NCBI GenBank assembly: GCA_937928405.1
Contig: CALFWZ010000201.1
Coordinates: 1 to 40,780, forward strand
Reading direction: 5' to 3'
DNA length: 40,780 nucleotides
Source of the DNA: an uncultured Saprospiraceae bacterium
Lineage (GTDB): Bacteria; Bacteroidota; Bacteroidia; Chitinophagales; Saprospiraceae
Below the pieces are notes generated by a model. That model searched no databases, was not told the DNA's origin, and saw nothing but the letters and a program-made list of their open reading frames with translations. Each line of letters opens with the position of its first letter. The first letter of the stretch is position 1. Positions 8,030 to 17,144 of this stretch are shown in pieces. A program made the position numbers and the translations under genes.

Positions 8030-8551
8030 ATGAACTACTTTGAGTTTTACGAAATACCCGTCAGTTTTGGAGTAGATGCGGAAGGATTGCGGAAGCAGTT
8101 TTATAAGTTGAGCAAGCAGTATCATCCGGATTTTTATACTTTAGAATCGGAAGAAAAGCAAGCAGAAATTTTGCAGCTATCGACTTTAAATAATGAAGCC
8201 TACGAGACGTTACGCAACGAAGATCGACGGATGAAATATGTGCTTACCCTAACAGGAGTACTAGGAGAAGAAGGATCCAATAAATTACCCCCCGACTTTT
8301 TGATGGAGATGATGGAATTGAACGAACATCTGATGGAATTAGAATTTGATCCAAACCCAACCGCCGTCGGCCATATCCGAAAACAACTAGAAGAAAAGGA
8401 AGCAGCACTATTAAACGAAGTAACTCCCCTACTCACCCGTTTTGATGCAGATCCAACGACCAAAGACGGACTAGATCTAGTAGTCAATTATTATTTGAAA
8501 AAGCGGTATTTGTTGCGGATTAGGGAAAATTTGGGTAAATTTGCGGAGTAA
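8030..8551 (+). CDS. hscB: Fe-S cluster co-chaperone HscB (J-domain type III)
   Basis: With the ATG at 8030 the product is 173 residues and begins MNYFEFYEIPVSFGVD, the normal HscB opening. An in-frame upstream start at 7943 would add 29 residues overlapping the amidase end and the palindrome, and is rejected. The J domain has the HPD motif (QYHPDF) and the helix LSTLNNEAYETLRNEDRRMKY. The C-terminal three-helix region (PPDFLMEMMELNEHLMELE) binds the scaffold IscU in known HscB proteins and delivers it to HscA. No other isc genes are nearby. Confidence 0.92.
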   Translation: MNYFEFYEIPVSFGVDAEGLRKQFYKLSKQYHPDFYTLESEEKQAEILQLSTLNNEAYETLRNEDRRMKYVLTLTGVLGEEGSNKLPPDFLMEMMELNEHLMELEFDPNPTAVGHIRKQLEEKEAALLNEVTPLLTRFDADPTTKDGLDLVVNYYLKKRYLLRIRENLGKFAE

Positions 8552-8563
8552 TAGTACCACCAT

Positions 8564-8645
8564 GCCCTTGTGGCGGAATTGGTAGACGCGCTGGATTCAA
8601 AATCCAGTTCCTTCGGGAGTGAGGGTTCGATTCCCTCCGGGGGTA
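8564..8645 (+). tRNA. tRNA-Leu (anticodon CAA)
   Basis: The 82-nt sequence folds as a class II tRNA. The acceptor is GCCCTTG with CGGGGGT, the D-arm contains GGAATTGGTAGAC, and the anticodon stem CTGGA/TCCAG encloses TTCAAAA, giving anticodon CAA. There is a short variable arm (CCTTCGGG region), and the T-arm is GAGGG-TTCGATT-CCCTC. CCA is not encoded (ACTA follows). It lies 12 bp after hscB and is followed directly by a terminator. Confidence 0.96.
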
Positions 8646-8650
8646 CTAGG

Positions 8651-8682
8651 AAAAAGCTTGATCGTGAGGTCAGGCTTTTTTT
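8651..8682 (+). terminator. intrinsic terminator after tRNA-Leu
   Basis: AAAAAGCTTGAT pairs with GTCAGGCTTTTT (with G-T wobbles) around a 6-nt loop and runs into TTTTTTTG. It terminates the hscB/tRNA-Leu transcript. Confidence 0.85.
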
Positions 8683-8683
8683 G

Positions 8684-9086
8684 TTTTTGGATGCTTCGTA
8701 ATGCCTTTATTATAAAGGATTTATACGCTACTTAAAAACAAGTATTGAAAACGTTTTAGTTTGGTTTTTTCTTTTCAAGGTGTTTTAATTAACCTTTCGT
8801 TTTCTTTAAAATTTAGGCTTATCTTGAAAAGTGACAAACAATTATGACAAACATGTAACGCTAATCATAACGATTTAGTTTATTGTCAAGTTCTATTTTC
8901 GGGTATTAAAAAATAAATTATTCTTAGAAAAGTTTATTCTATATTTTTAGGAATTAATACCGATAGCATCTTTTGTGTCCTATGTCAATTTACAAATTAG
9001 TGCTGAGGTATAGAAAAGTCAAATGAAGAGTACAACCTGTATTCTCCATTTGACGTATTTGAACATTTCTTGGACCAAGAATTTAA
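8684..9086. other. gene-free AT-rich stretch at the left edge of the island
   Basis: About 400 bp with no credible open frame on either strand. The only structure I see is the long hairpin at 9018-9054. No repeat of the tRNA 3' end that could mark an attachment site was seen. Confidence 0.5.
9018..9054. repeat. 16-bp hairpin downstream of the unknown gene at 9087
   Basis: GTCAAATGAAGAGTAC and GTATTCTCCATTTGAC pair at 14 of 16 positions around the loop AACCT. It lies 33 bp beyond the stop of the minus-strand gene and may end or stabilise its transcript, although no clear T run follows. Confidence 0.65.
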
Positions 9087-9587
9087 CTAGTTTATCAAAA
9101 TATCAACAATAGTCTCTGATTTACAAAACCAATTTACCAAAACATTACCTTTTGGATCACCATTTACATCCCAAGTATAAATTTTAATAACTGGATCAAA
9201 TATTTGCAGTCTGCCAACTCCGCCGATATTAGTATTTTGAATATCGTTTTTTACAACCTTATTTGTTGTAATTACGGGTTCACTTAACTTAGCTGAACTT
9301 GTGATAATTGGCAGATTGCCAGTAAAATAATACACCGACTGATCGTCATTAAACAAGCCTTCACTCGCAAAGCCTCCTCCCGTGTTGAACACAAAATTGT
9401 AGGAACGAATAAATTCCAATAATGAAAATTCCGCCACTCCATTTTTAGAAGTTCTGATTTCTCCTCCTATTAGTAATGATTTAATTTGTGTCTTGTGTTT
9501 GTAATCAATTCCGGGTTCTTCTCCTGGAAGACTCAATAACCATTGTTTTTTTGTAATCTCAATAGATGGATCACCTTTTGAGACCAT
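9087..9587 (-). CDS. unknown protein, probably the body of a frameshifted lipoprotein gene
   Basis: The first ATG gives 166 residues with no family I recognise. The frame remains open and protein-like for another 51 codons upstream, to 9740 (for example FIKLVDNLPEEYFSSNPR), but has no standard start there. In the next frame an ATG at 9780 begins MVSGFIKILINLINCYKDKK, which looks like a lipoprotein signal with lipobox LINC. That frame stops soon after an A-rich stretch at about 9705-9730. The simplest reading is one lipoprotein gene of about 230 codons with a single-base slip in that stretch; alternatively translation starts internally at 9587. It is followed by a strong hairpin. Confidence 0.5.
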   Translation of the reverse strand: MVSKGDPSIEITKKQWLLSLPGEEPGIDYKHKTQIKSLLIGGEIRTSKNGVAEFSLLEFIRSYNFVFNTGGGFASEGLFNDDQSVYYFTGNLPIITSSAKLSEPVITTNKVVKNDIQNTNIGGVGRLQIFDPVIKIYTWDVNGDPKGNVLVNWFCKSETIVDILIN

Positions 9588-9844
9588 TACTCTTGAAGTT
9601 TTATGTAAAAAACTTAGATCAATATTTTCAATCTCTGGAAATTCAATTCTTGGATTAGAAGAAAAATATTCTTCTGGTAGGTTATCTACTAACTTAATGA
9701 ATTTTTCCTTTCTTGTTTGCTTTTTTATCTTTGTAACAATTTATAAGATTAATTAAAATTTTTATAAATCCGGATACCATATAATATTGCAGCTATTGCG
9801 GATCGGCGACAGCCTATGATCTTCATCGTCGCTTGTTATATTTG

Positions 9845-10066
9845 TTATCTTTTTTGGTATCTGGCTCTTGTTATAGTTTTCTGTTCTGTGATAACATCAA
9901 CTACATGATCAGAATTTCCTGAAATATTTAAATGTTTTTCAGCATCCGCCCATGCTTCATTTATATCGCTCCGCCAATATCTACATTTCCAATTATCGTC
10001 TTCACAATAAGCTCTATGTCTTATCGTAACTTGAATTCTTTGTGATGATAGTTTAAATTCAGCCAT
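9845..10066 (-). CDS. small unknown protein (73 aa)
   Basis: The 73-residue product is charged and rich in aromatics near its centre (YCEDDNWKCRYWRSDINEAW). It has no signal peptide or membrane helix. Its ATG lies 2 bp after the stop of the 522-codon gene upstream on the same strand, so the two are almost certainly co-transcribed, possibly translationally coupled. No family is recognised. Confidence 0.55.
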   Translation of the reverse strand: MAEFKLSSQRIQVTIRHRAYCEDDNWKCRYWRSDINEAWADAEKHLNISGNSDHVVDVITEQKTITRARYQKR

Positions 10067-10068
10067 AT

Positions 10069-11610
10069 CTAATTTTTTATATTGATTGGAAATGAAAAAT
10101 TAATCCCAATTGAACTTCTACTTAGTAAGTCCAATTCTGATTCATTGTTGTTTTTAATATCGATTAGATTAATAAATAGTTCTGAGTTCACAATATTCTT
10201 TTTGTCAGATTTATCTTTAAAGAAAAGCGAAATCCCAAAACCCAAGTTAGTTTGAGCTTTGCTGTTTTTCCTTATTTGATACACAGGAAAAAAATGTATA
10301 GCTGCTGCATTATTTTTAAAGAGAAACCAATAAATATTACTAAATAGATTTAATGTACTTAAGTCTTCTTTAAAGTCGCCTTCATAAGCAATTATATCTT
10401 TTTTTATGTTTCTTACCGTTGTAGAGTCTTGAATTGTAGTTTGCTCAGAAATTGATATTTTACTCAAACTTCCAAAATTACTCGTTAATCCAATCTTAGC
10501 ACCGATATTCCAGTAGTAACTAGAATTTCGAAATGCGCTAAAATTATACGAAGAGTATTGAGCAAAAAGTTCATAAGTACTAAATGTTGTCTTTGCAAAT
10601 TGGGCACCAAAGGAATTCATACGCAAAAACCTGTTGAAAGCATTGTGATTGAAATTAAATCCAATCGAAACCCAATTTATGTTAAATCCTTTTTTTGTGA
10701 TTAATGAGTCTGCTGTTGTTGTTTCTAGGGCTTTTAATTTATTGTTTCTATTCTTTCTAAGTTTTGTTAATTTGGAATTCTTCGTTAATGATTTAGACTT
10801 TATTAGTTCTTTTCTCTTCTCATTTATTTCTTGATGTTTTACAATTAGTAAAAATTCTAAACTATCTAACTCTATCTTTGACTTATCAACTTTGGAGTGG
10901 ATAATCTTCTTCTTATTCTCAGTTGTAAGTATTTCGTGATTCAGGCTATCAATTCTGTTTTGATTAATAGGGTTGACTTTTTGTAACTTCACAATGAAAG
11001 TCCGAAACTTTTTTATTTCATTGTCAATTTCATCTAATTCTAGCATATTCAGTTTCCTAAAGAGATCATTTGATACAAATTTATTCAGTTCATCAATTTG
11101 GGTTTCTATCTTGAAGCTATCTAATTTAAGGATTTCTATTTCCTTCTCCAATTTGGAATTGTGCATATCGTTTTTAATAGCTATTGAGTCTTGATAATAT
11201 TTATCATTTATCTTAGTTTTCAATCGATTGAAATTGTATAAATCATCAATATCAAATTGAAGTGATTTATCAGAATCAAGAAAGTTTAAACTTGTTCCTA
11301 TTCCAATGTTTGTATTTAATTCATTGTTACTGAACAATGATAGAGTACCATCTGTTATTCCACCGTTTGCGGAAATAGCCCATATTGTTCCATCTTTGAA
11401 TTGGATGTTTGAATTATATTTCACCTTCGCATCTGCGATGTCCACTTCAGCGAAATTCCCAATATTATTATTCGAATTTGAGCCAATAATGTTTGCGAAC
11501 TGAGCATTTATGAGATGATTGAAACTTGTTTCATTTAATTTTATTGAGCTTTGTGATTGCATGATTGTAACATGTATCGTGCAAATAACTACTAGTAAAC
11601 AACTTTTCAT
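10069..11610 (-). CDS. predicted outer-membrane-like protein with central coiled coil
   Basis: The chosen start gives 513 residues beginning MKSCLLVVICTIHVTIMQSQ, a plausible signal peptide; two in-frame ATGs lie a little upstream (to 11637). Residues about 110-310 are a long charged coiled coil rich in Lys, Glu, Asp and Asn. Before and after it are alternating-hydrophobic, Tyr/Phe/Asn-rich segments (GFNFNHNAFNRFLRM, YYWNIGAKIGLTSNFG) ending SSIGINFSFPI, like a beta-barrel terminal strand. I recognise no family. It may be an outer-membrane protein with a periplasmic coiled-coil insertion. It forms a two-gene unit with the 73-residue gene. Confidence 0.6.
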   Translation of the reverse strand: MKSCLLVVICTIHVTIMQSQSSIKLNETSFNHLINAQFANIIGSNSNNNIGNFAEVDIADAKVKYNSNIQFKDGTIWAISANGGITDGTLSLFSNNELNTNIGIGTSLNFLDSDKSLQFDIDDLYNFNRLKTKINDKYYQDSIAIKNDMHNSKLEKEIEILKLDSFKIETQIDELNKFVSNDLFRKLNMLELDEIDNEIKKFRTFIVKLQKVNPINQNRIDSLNHEILTTENKKKIIHSKVDKSKIELDSLEFLLIVKHQEINEKRKELIKSKSLTKNSKLTKLRKNRNNKLKALETTTADSLITKKGFNINWVSIGFNFNHNAFNRFLRMNSFGAQFAKTTFSTYELFAQYSSYNFSAFRNSSYYWNIGAKIGLTSNFGSLSKISISEQTTIQDSTTVRNIKKDIIAYEGDFKEDLSTLNLFSNIYWFLFKNNAAAIHFFPVYQIRKNSKAQTNLGFGISLFFKDKSDKKNIVNSELFINLIDIKNNNESELDLLSRSSIGINFSFPINIKN

Positions 11611-11647
11611 ATATTCCATTTTATTATAACAACTCAAATACCTGCAG

Positions 11648-11702
11648 TAGCTGGCAGAAAGATCATCTTGTCTTTTTACAAAAAACTCCTTCTTGCCAGC
11701 TA
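11648..11702 (-). terminator. inverted repeat between the subtilase and the barrel-like gene
   Basis: TAGCTGGCA (11648-11656) and TGCCAGCTA (11694-11702) are perfectly complementary, with a 37-nt spacer containing T and A runs. The position, 3' of the subtilase gene and just 5' of the barrel-like gene, suits a transcript end or an attenuator. A terminator role is inferred. Confidence 0.4.
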
Positions 11703-11823
11703 TTGCCAGATAAATTTCGTGATGCTTTTTTAATCATTTGGAATGATACATTTATTAAATTTTCTTGACTTGATATAGTCGAAATCTAGCGAAATAAAGC
11801 ATCCTTATAAAATCAATGATTAA

Positions 11824-14800
11824 CTACCTCAAGACTACATTCTCAGAAAATGAGAGATTCTTTTTCCTATCCAATACACTTATTTGGATAACTTTGAGAT
11901 CATTACCAAATTCTTTCTTAGATAGATTTTTAAAAAAATAACCTCGTAAATCTGAATAATTCAAAGTAAGAGTTGTCCGCTTACCATTCTTCATTTTGAG
12001 CTGAGCTTTTACCAGAATGCCATCCTTAGCAGTATATTCTTTGGCTTTATCATCATATACTTTTACACCAAGAATATCATATCTCCATCGTTTGTTTCTT
12101 CTAAGGAAAGACTTAACAAGAAACCTAGGCTTTGAGCCTCTTTTCGTTTGCGAACTAACTGGTATTATTTTGACAAAAGAATCAGTTCCAAATTTGCCCT
12201 TCGCTTTAACTTCTAGTCTTAACTCTCCTACCCCACTAAAATTTAATTTCTTTAGATTAAGGCTACCGCTCACTGCACCATTCTTTAATCGGAACTCTAT
12301 CTTTTCTTCTTTCATGGTAATAATAGATTTCCCTTTATTGGCATAGCGTGCAGCAAGGATATTCAATTTTGCAAGTGGCATATTGTCTCTCGCACCTTTC
12401 AATAATTTCTTATTAATTTTAATTCGCTTCAACTCATCTTGATATTTAATCAATAATTCATCTGTCGACATTGCTGGAAAGCGTAGAATTGCGGTTGCGT
12501 TAAGATTAGCGATTTTCTTACCACCGAAAATGGCTTCCAAAACAAATTTTAAATTCGAACCTTTGATGAAATTTTTGAAACTAAATTTGACATCTGTTTC
12601 AGATATAACGCCTAAGGTCATTTTTTTTATTAAACCTGCTGACCTTCCCTTCATTTTCACTTTCCATCTACCCGACTCTGGTAGCGGGATTCTAAAATTG
12701 TGATAGGTATCTCCTTTTGAAAATAAATTTATCGCCTTGTTAGATGAATATTTTTTACCTGAAGGTGACTCTAAAATAGTTGATACTTTTTTGACACCTG
12801 CTTCCCAAGAAACCATAAAACTTACTTCTTTAGCAGTCTTTGCAATCACTACATGGTCTGTCCGTTCACTGTTACTAAATACTGTTTCAGAATTTAAGTG
12901 AATAACTGATCCGCAATCTACATCGCCTAAAATGTCATAGTAAATTTCATGCAGTTTATACAACTCAGAAGGTGAGTCGACTAGATGTACACCGCCTGTG
13001 CCTGTCCGATTTGCAATATTATCCAATACAGGAATGTCGCTGGCTGAGCCAAGTGCGATCGTATATACACGAATATTTTGTGCCGCGATGCCATCTAAAA
13101 ATACATTATCTATAGGGGCAGAAGTCACTGTGTGTTCTCCATCACTAATAAAAATAATCGATCGTGGTCTTCCTGTATCTGGACCTAACGTTGCTATCCC
13201 ATCTACCAAAGCTTCTCGTAAGTCTGTCATTCCGCTCGAACTAATCGTAGAGATTGTAGTTTTAATAGCATTCTTATCCAATTGTGAATTAACTGGTGTT
13301 AAGGGTGTAGGTACACCTGGTGAAGACGAACTTGCAAAGCTAACCACGCCTGTACTATCATTGATTTTAAGAATATCTACCAACTCAGAAGCTCTTTGTT
13401 TAGCAGGTTCCATATACCCATAAAATCCCATACTACCAGATCGATCTATCACCTGCACGATATCTGAAGGATTACATGAAAAACCTACAGCATTTGCAAC
13501 CACCAAAGCAAAGTCTTGTTTTAACTCACCTGGAAATTCTGGAATACCTTGAGTTATATTAATGGCCTCTACCTCAATCTCATATGTCCCGGCGCTTGGA
13601 CTTGGAATGATTACTTTCTGCACATTGTTAAGTACTGGTGTTTCTTCAGTTTCAAAAGTAAATTCTGAACCCGAAGATACGTGTCGTAGTCTTAGAAAAA
13701 GTTGATTTTGAATAGTAGCAGCAGCCGGATCTCTCCATACAAGAGTTACAACAAGTGGATTCGATGAGTCAGGGACGTGAACGGTATAGGTTCGGATATC
13801 TCCAGTCTCTACTGAATTGTCTAGACTGTCATCAAACTGAATGCGTTGTGTGCCTGTTGGCGCAATGGCATTTTCTAAGTCAACTCTTCCCCATCCTTCA
13901 AAATTTTGACCTACGCCCATGAGATTTGCGCCATTTACAACTATGGCTTTAATTAAAGCTGCTGATGGCAGATGGTTCCTCTGTTCCATTAAATATTGCC
14001 TAATCAAACCACACGAGCCTGCCACTATAGGTGTGGCCATACTTGTTCCACTTAGATACATATAATCGGTAGCAGCTCCCGCGCCAGATCCAGGAGGAAG
14101 TGCTGGTGTATTTTGATCACCAGCTCTAAAGACTGGTTGACCTGGAAGTCCTAATCCAACGGCCTCTGCATGCGTTGGCACTCCATCTTCATCTCCAGTG
14201 CCATTGGGGTCACCCCCTACTTCATTGGGGCCCAAGCCGTCTGGACCACTATCATAAACATTTACTCTTGATCTAGCTGACAAAATCCAGGTTCCGGGAG
14301 CCACTACATCTGGTTTGATTCTATTATTAACTGCTGGTCCAATACTACTGAATCCCGCAATATCATTAATGTCATCAGAATTTTGGTCAAAATTATTAAC
14401 TGCCACTCCAGTAGGAAACCTTGGGCTTGAAGGAAAGGATACTGTTGCTGGAACTGCTCGATCGTTTTCACTAGCACCAATCGTAAATACGTTTTTTGCC
14501 GTTCCTGGAGAACCAATACCATTTGGCGCATCGTTACCAGCTGAGAATAAAATTAAAAAATCACGATTTTGAAAGGCAAATTGGTCTGCTTGATTAGACC
14601 TAAAAGTATAAGCGTTATCATTATCAGCACCCCAAGAATTAGTATGAATTCTGGCTCCATCATCTCTTGCTACATCAAATAAGCCAACCCCTAAATTCGC
14701 AGGTATCCCACCTAGTCCACCTGTAGCATCTTCTAATGACTGAAAAACTAAACTTGCTGCTGGTGCAAGTCCTCTTACATTATTATTTGAGTTATCTCCA

Positions 14801-15852
14801 CTTCCCAAAACTGACCCAGCTACATGCGTACCGTGGCCATCTAAATCACTAGCATCACCTGGTCTACCTAGTGCATAGATACTTATTATCCTATTTCGAA
14901 AGTCAGGCGACATAGTCGCATCATTCACCCCTCTATCCAAACCTGTATCTGCTACAGCAATTATTTGGTTTGAACCATCCAATGAGAAATTATTTTGTAT
15001 CGTGTCTCCTTCAATGATCGTCTCAGCCATATTGTTATGAAGAACAATGCGACCATATGGATTAACTGCTTTTATTTCCGAAAGTGATGCCAGTTGAATA
15101 AGTTGACTTCCATTAGATTGCACTATAATACAATCTTTGTTGTTTTCTATAACTTTGATTCCTAATGCTTTGATTTCCTTTTCAAGTTTAATAGCATTCT
15201 TTTTGTCAAATAAAACAAGTTCAATTTGACGTTCTTTAGGTTTTTCGTTCTTCCTTACTGTTGCAAGTGTTTCCTTTTTAACCTTTCTACTTTTTGAGGA
15301 GATGTTTATTTTTTTGAGATTATTTAATTTTGATAATTCGGTTTGTTCTTTTTTGCTGAGTAAGGCCGAGCTAATTTTCATTTCAGGGTAGTAAGGCGAA
15401 AGTGATTCAACAAATTTCAGTTTTTTTACCTTAGAAATAAGATTATTATCCATCGTTACTAAAAGATCATCAGTCAATGCTTGTTCGTGGATGCGCACAC
15501 CCATTGATTTCAATTTGTCCATCCAGTCTTTGTGCAAGGGACCTATTGGTCTAAGAAGATGATGTGCTTCCCCTGATTTTCCAGTAATACCCAGAGCATT
15601 GCTTTTAGTAGATTGAAATTTTGCTTTACTTGGATTAAAGCTAAAGCCATTAATTTGCAGTTCTTTTTGTCCAGAGATTAACCTGGAACGAATACCGCTC
15701 TTTTGGAGCTTGGTGAGCTTTCGCTTATTGTGACCAGCAACTAAAATGGCATTTTTATATTCTACCAGTAATTCTAATTTTTCCTCCTTAATAATTTGTT
15801 TGAGTTCGTCCATGGCGTATTGGCCACGGAACAACATTGCTTTTGCTTTCAT
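11824..15852 (-). CDS. giant subtilase (S8) protease fused to a von Willebrand A domain
   Basis: This 1342-residue protein has a subtilisin-type catalytic domain with Asp302 (IIAVADTGLDRG), His340 (DLDGHGTHVAG), oxyanion Asn440 (FSAGNDAPNG) and Ser604 (LSGTSMATPIVAG). A jelly-roll-like P-domain region follows at about 660-790. Next is a vWA domain with an intact MIDAS: DRSGS at 803-807, Thr876 and Asp904 (FISDGEH). After that comes a CLCA-like beta domain (about 990-1085) and further beta segments. The first 280 residues contain two propeptide-like alpha/beta segments. No N-terminal signal peptide is visible (MKAKAMLFRGQYAMDELK), nor a clear C-terminal sorting domain, which is odd for a subtilase. 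MIDAS vWA domains bind protein ligands through a metal, so substrate capture is plausible. It is last in a minus-strand series with the split lipoprotein, ligase and matrixin genes, with gaps of roughly 160 bp. Confidence 0.9.
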   Translation of the reverse strand: MKAKAMLFRGQYAMDELKQIIKEEKLELLVEYKNAILVAGHNKRKLTKLQKSGIRSRLISGQKELQINGFSFNPSKAKFQSTKSNALGITGKSGEAHHLLRPIGPLHKDWMDKLKSMGVRIHEQALTDDLLVTMDNNLISKVKKLKFVESLSPYYPEMKISSALLSKKEQTELSKLNNLKKINISSKSRKVKKETLATVRKNEKPKERQIELVLFDKKNAIKLEKEIKALGIKVIENNKDCIIVQSNGSQLIQLASLSEIKAVNPYGRIVLHNNMAETIIEGDTIQNNFSLDGSNQIIAVADTGLDRGVNDATMSPDFRNRIISIYALGRPGDASDLDGHGTHVAGSVLGSGDNSNNNVRGLAPAASLVFQSLEDATGGLGGIPANLGVGLFDVARDDGARIHTNSWGADNDNAYTFRSNQADQFAFQNRDFLILFSAGNDAPNGIGSPGTAKNVFTIGASENDRAVPATVSFPSSPRFPTGVAVNNFDQNSDDINDIAGFSSIGPAVNNRIKPDVVAPGTWILSARSRVNVYDSGPDGLGPNEVGGDPNGTGDEDGVPTHAEAVGLGLPGQPVFRAGDQNTPALPPGSGAGAATDYMYLSGTSMATPIVAGSCGLIRQYLMEQRNHLPSAALIKAIVVNGANLMGVGQNFEGWGRVDLENAIAPTGTQRIQFDDSLDNSVETGDIRTYTVHVPDSSNPLVVTLVWRDPAAATIQNQLFLRLRHVSSGSEFTFETEETPVLNNVQKVIIPSPSAGTYEIEVEAINITQGIPEFPGELKQDFALVVANAVGFSCNPSDIVQVIDRSGSMGFYGYMEPAKQRASELVDILKINDSTGVVSFASSSSPGVPTPLTPVNSQLDKNAIKTTISTISSSGMTDLREALVDGIATLGPDTGRPRSIIFISDGEHTVTSAPIDNVFLDGIAAQNIRVYTIALGSASDIPVLDNIANRTGTGGVHLVDSPSELYKLHEIYYDILGDVDCGSVIHLNSETVFSNSERTDHVVIAKTAKEVSFMVSWEAGVKKVSTILESPSGKKYSSNKAINLFSKGDTYHNFRIPLPESGRWKVKMKGRSAGLIKKMTLGVISETDVKFSFKNFIKGSNLKFVLEAIFGGKKIANLNATAILRFPAMSTDELLIKYQDELKRIKINKKLLKGARDNMPLAKLNILAARYANKGKSIITMKEEKIEFRLKNGAVSGSLNLKKLNFSGVGELRLEVKAKGKFGTDSFVKIIPVSSQTKRGSKPRFLVKSFLRRNKRWRYDILGVKVYDDKAKEYTAKDGILVKAQLKMKNGKRTTLTLNYSDLRGYFFKNLSKKEFGNDLKVIQISVLDRKKNLSFSENVVLR

Positions 15853-16014
15853 GTTGGATTTTTTTTGTGATATAATTAGTCAAAAACCTATAATTTATAA
15901 TTTGGTTAATAATAAGATTCTACTTTATTTAATATTGAGTCCTGAATGGTATATCTATTGAAGCATAATGATCGTATAGTCGCAGTAACTGACCGAGCGT
16001 TTAGACTTGATTTT

Positions 16015-16980
16015 TTATTTTTTACTACTATCTGGTAGTTGAATGCTACCTGAAACATTGATAGTCGGCTTGTCTTCTTTTTTATTTTTATTTTTTACTA
16101 ATGGCCAATTTGCTCTTTTGTAGTTTCCTTCTTCTAAATTAAAAGAAATTGGATTATTCGCGACATCATTATTTTTAATATCTAAAACTTTAGTAAATGT
16201 ATAAACATACCCTTTTTCTTCTGTTATCAGCTTATAAGATATTTTTCCTTTGAATGTGTTTTCATTAAATGTAGATAACCGACTAAGCTTTTGTTGATCT
16301 GATAAGCTCAAAGCTTTCATTGCATTAATTTGTTCCACTAATTTTTCTGTTGAATTTTCATTTTCTATTTTTGCAATCTTCACAGTTGAAATAGGTGTCG
16401 CTAGACTTGCAACTACAGTTGCTAATTCATCTAATTGACTATCTGTACTTCCAGTGGCTTAAGCAAGAGTTCCGTTTGCAGCTAATTTTTGGGATAAACT
16501 AGATGTGCCAATCCACGACATTCTTGAATTCAGATAATATTTGTCAGAATAATCAACTACTGTTTTTACGATCCAACAGTTTTCTATTATATTCTTAGAT
16601 GTGATTTGATCCGACTCTAAAGGAGCATTATCCATTTTTTTTATTTCTTTAATTATTGTTTGAACATTCTCAGTAGTAGCTTTATCCTTATTTAATGAAG
16701 ATAATTTAGACTCAACTGCGCTTAAATCTTGCCCCTTTATAATTCGTGTTTTATGTATTAGAGTAGAAGTTTGTTTACCGTTGATTGTTTCTTCTTTCAG
16801 TAAACTGATTTCAACCCAATCATATAAATATTTTGTTTTTTGTTGAATTACTGCCTTTTGAGAATAGAATGGTATACCAGCAACTTTTTTGTTTTTATGG
16901 CTTACCTTTAGAGTGCTAGCGCATGAAGAAAAATAAAGGAATGCTAAAAATAAAAGTAATGTTTTCATTGATTTCATCAT
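16015..16980 (-). pseudogene. lipoprotein gene interrupted by an in-frame TAA
   Basis: The upstream part (16980-16459) encodes a signal peptide MMKSMKTLLLFLAFLYFSSC with lipobox Cys, then a soluble domain ending AANGTLA-stop. Past this TAA the same frame continues without interruption for 25 codons (ATGSTDSQLDELATVVASLA, then TPIST) and joins a 122-codon stretch that could restart at a GTG at 16383 and ends at 16015. Both parts share composition and style, so the ancestral protein was about 321 residues. Either the gene is inactivated by one nonsense mutation, or it makes a 173-residue lipoprotein plus a leaderless second product, or the stop is read through. The family is unknown. It lies between the ATP-grasp ligase and the subtilase. 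Confidence 0.65.
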
Positions 16981-17144
16981 TTAAAATTCCAGTTAAAATT
17001 GATTTTATTTTGAACTTGTAGATTGCTTCTAACGTTGTGGGTCGTAGGTCGTAGGATTGCAGAACAAAAACCATCTATCCGCAACTTTCTGCTCTTAAAT
17101 TTCATATCTCTATCAAATAATTATTGCTCAGATATCAGACGTAA

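Noticed and set aside
8564..8645. tRNA-Leu as proven attachment site of a mobile island
   Set aside because: No integrase and no second copy of its 3' end were found; kept only as a weak suggestion.
12017..15961. Plus-strand frames opposite the subtilase gene
   Set aside because: They are antisense shadows of a gene with complete catalytic motifs and lack any protein-like features.
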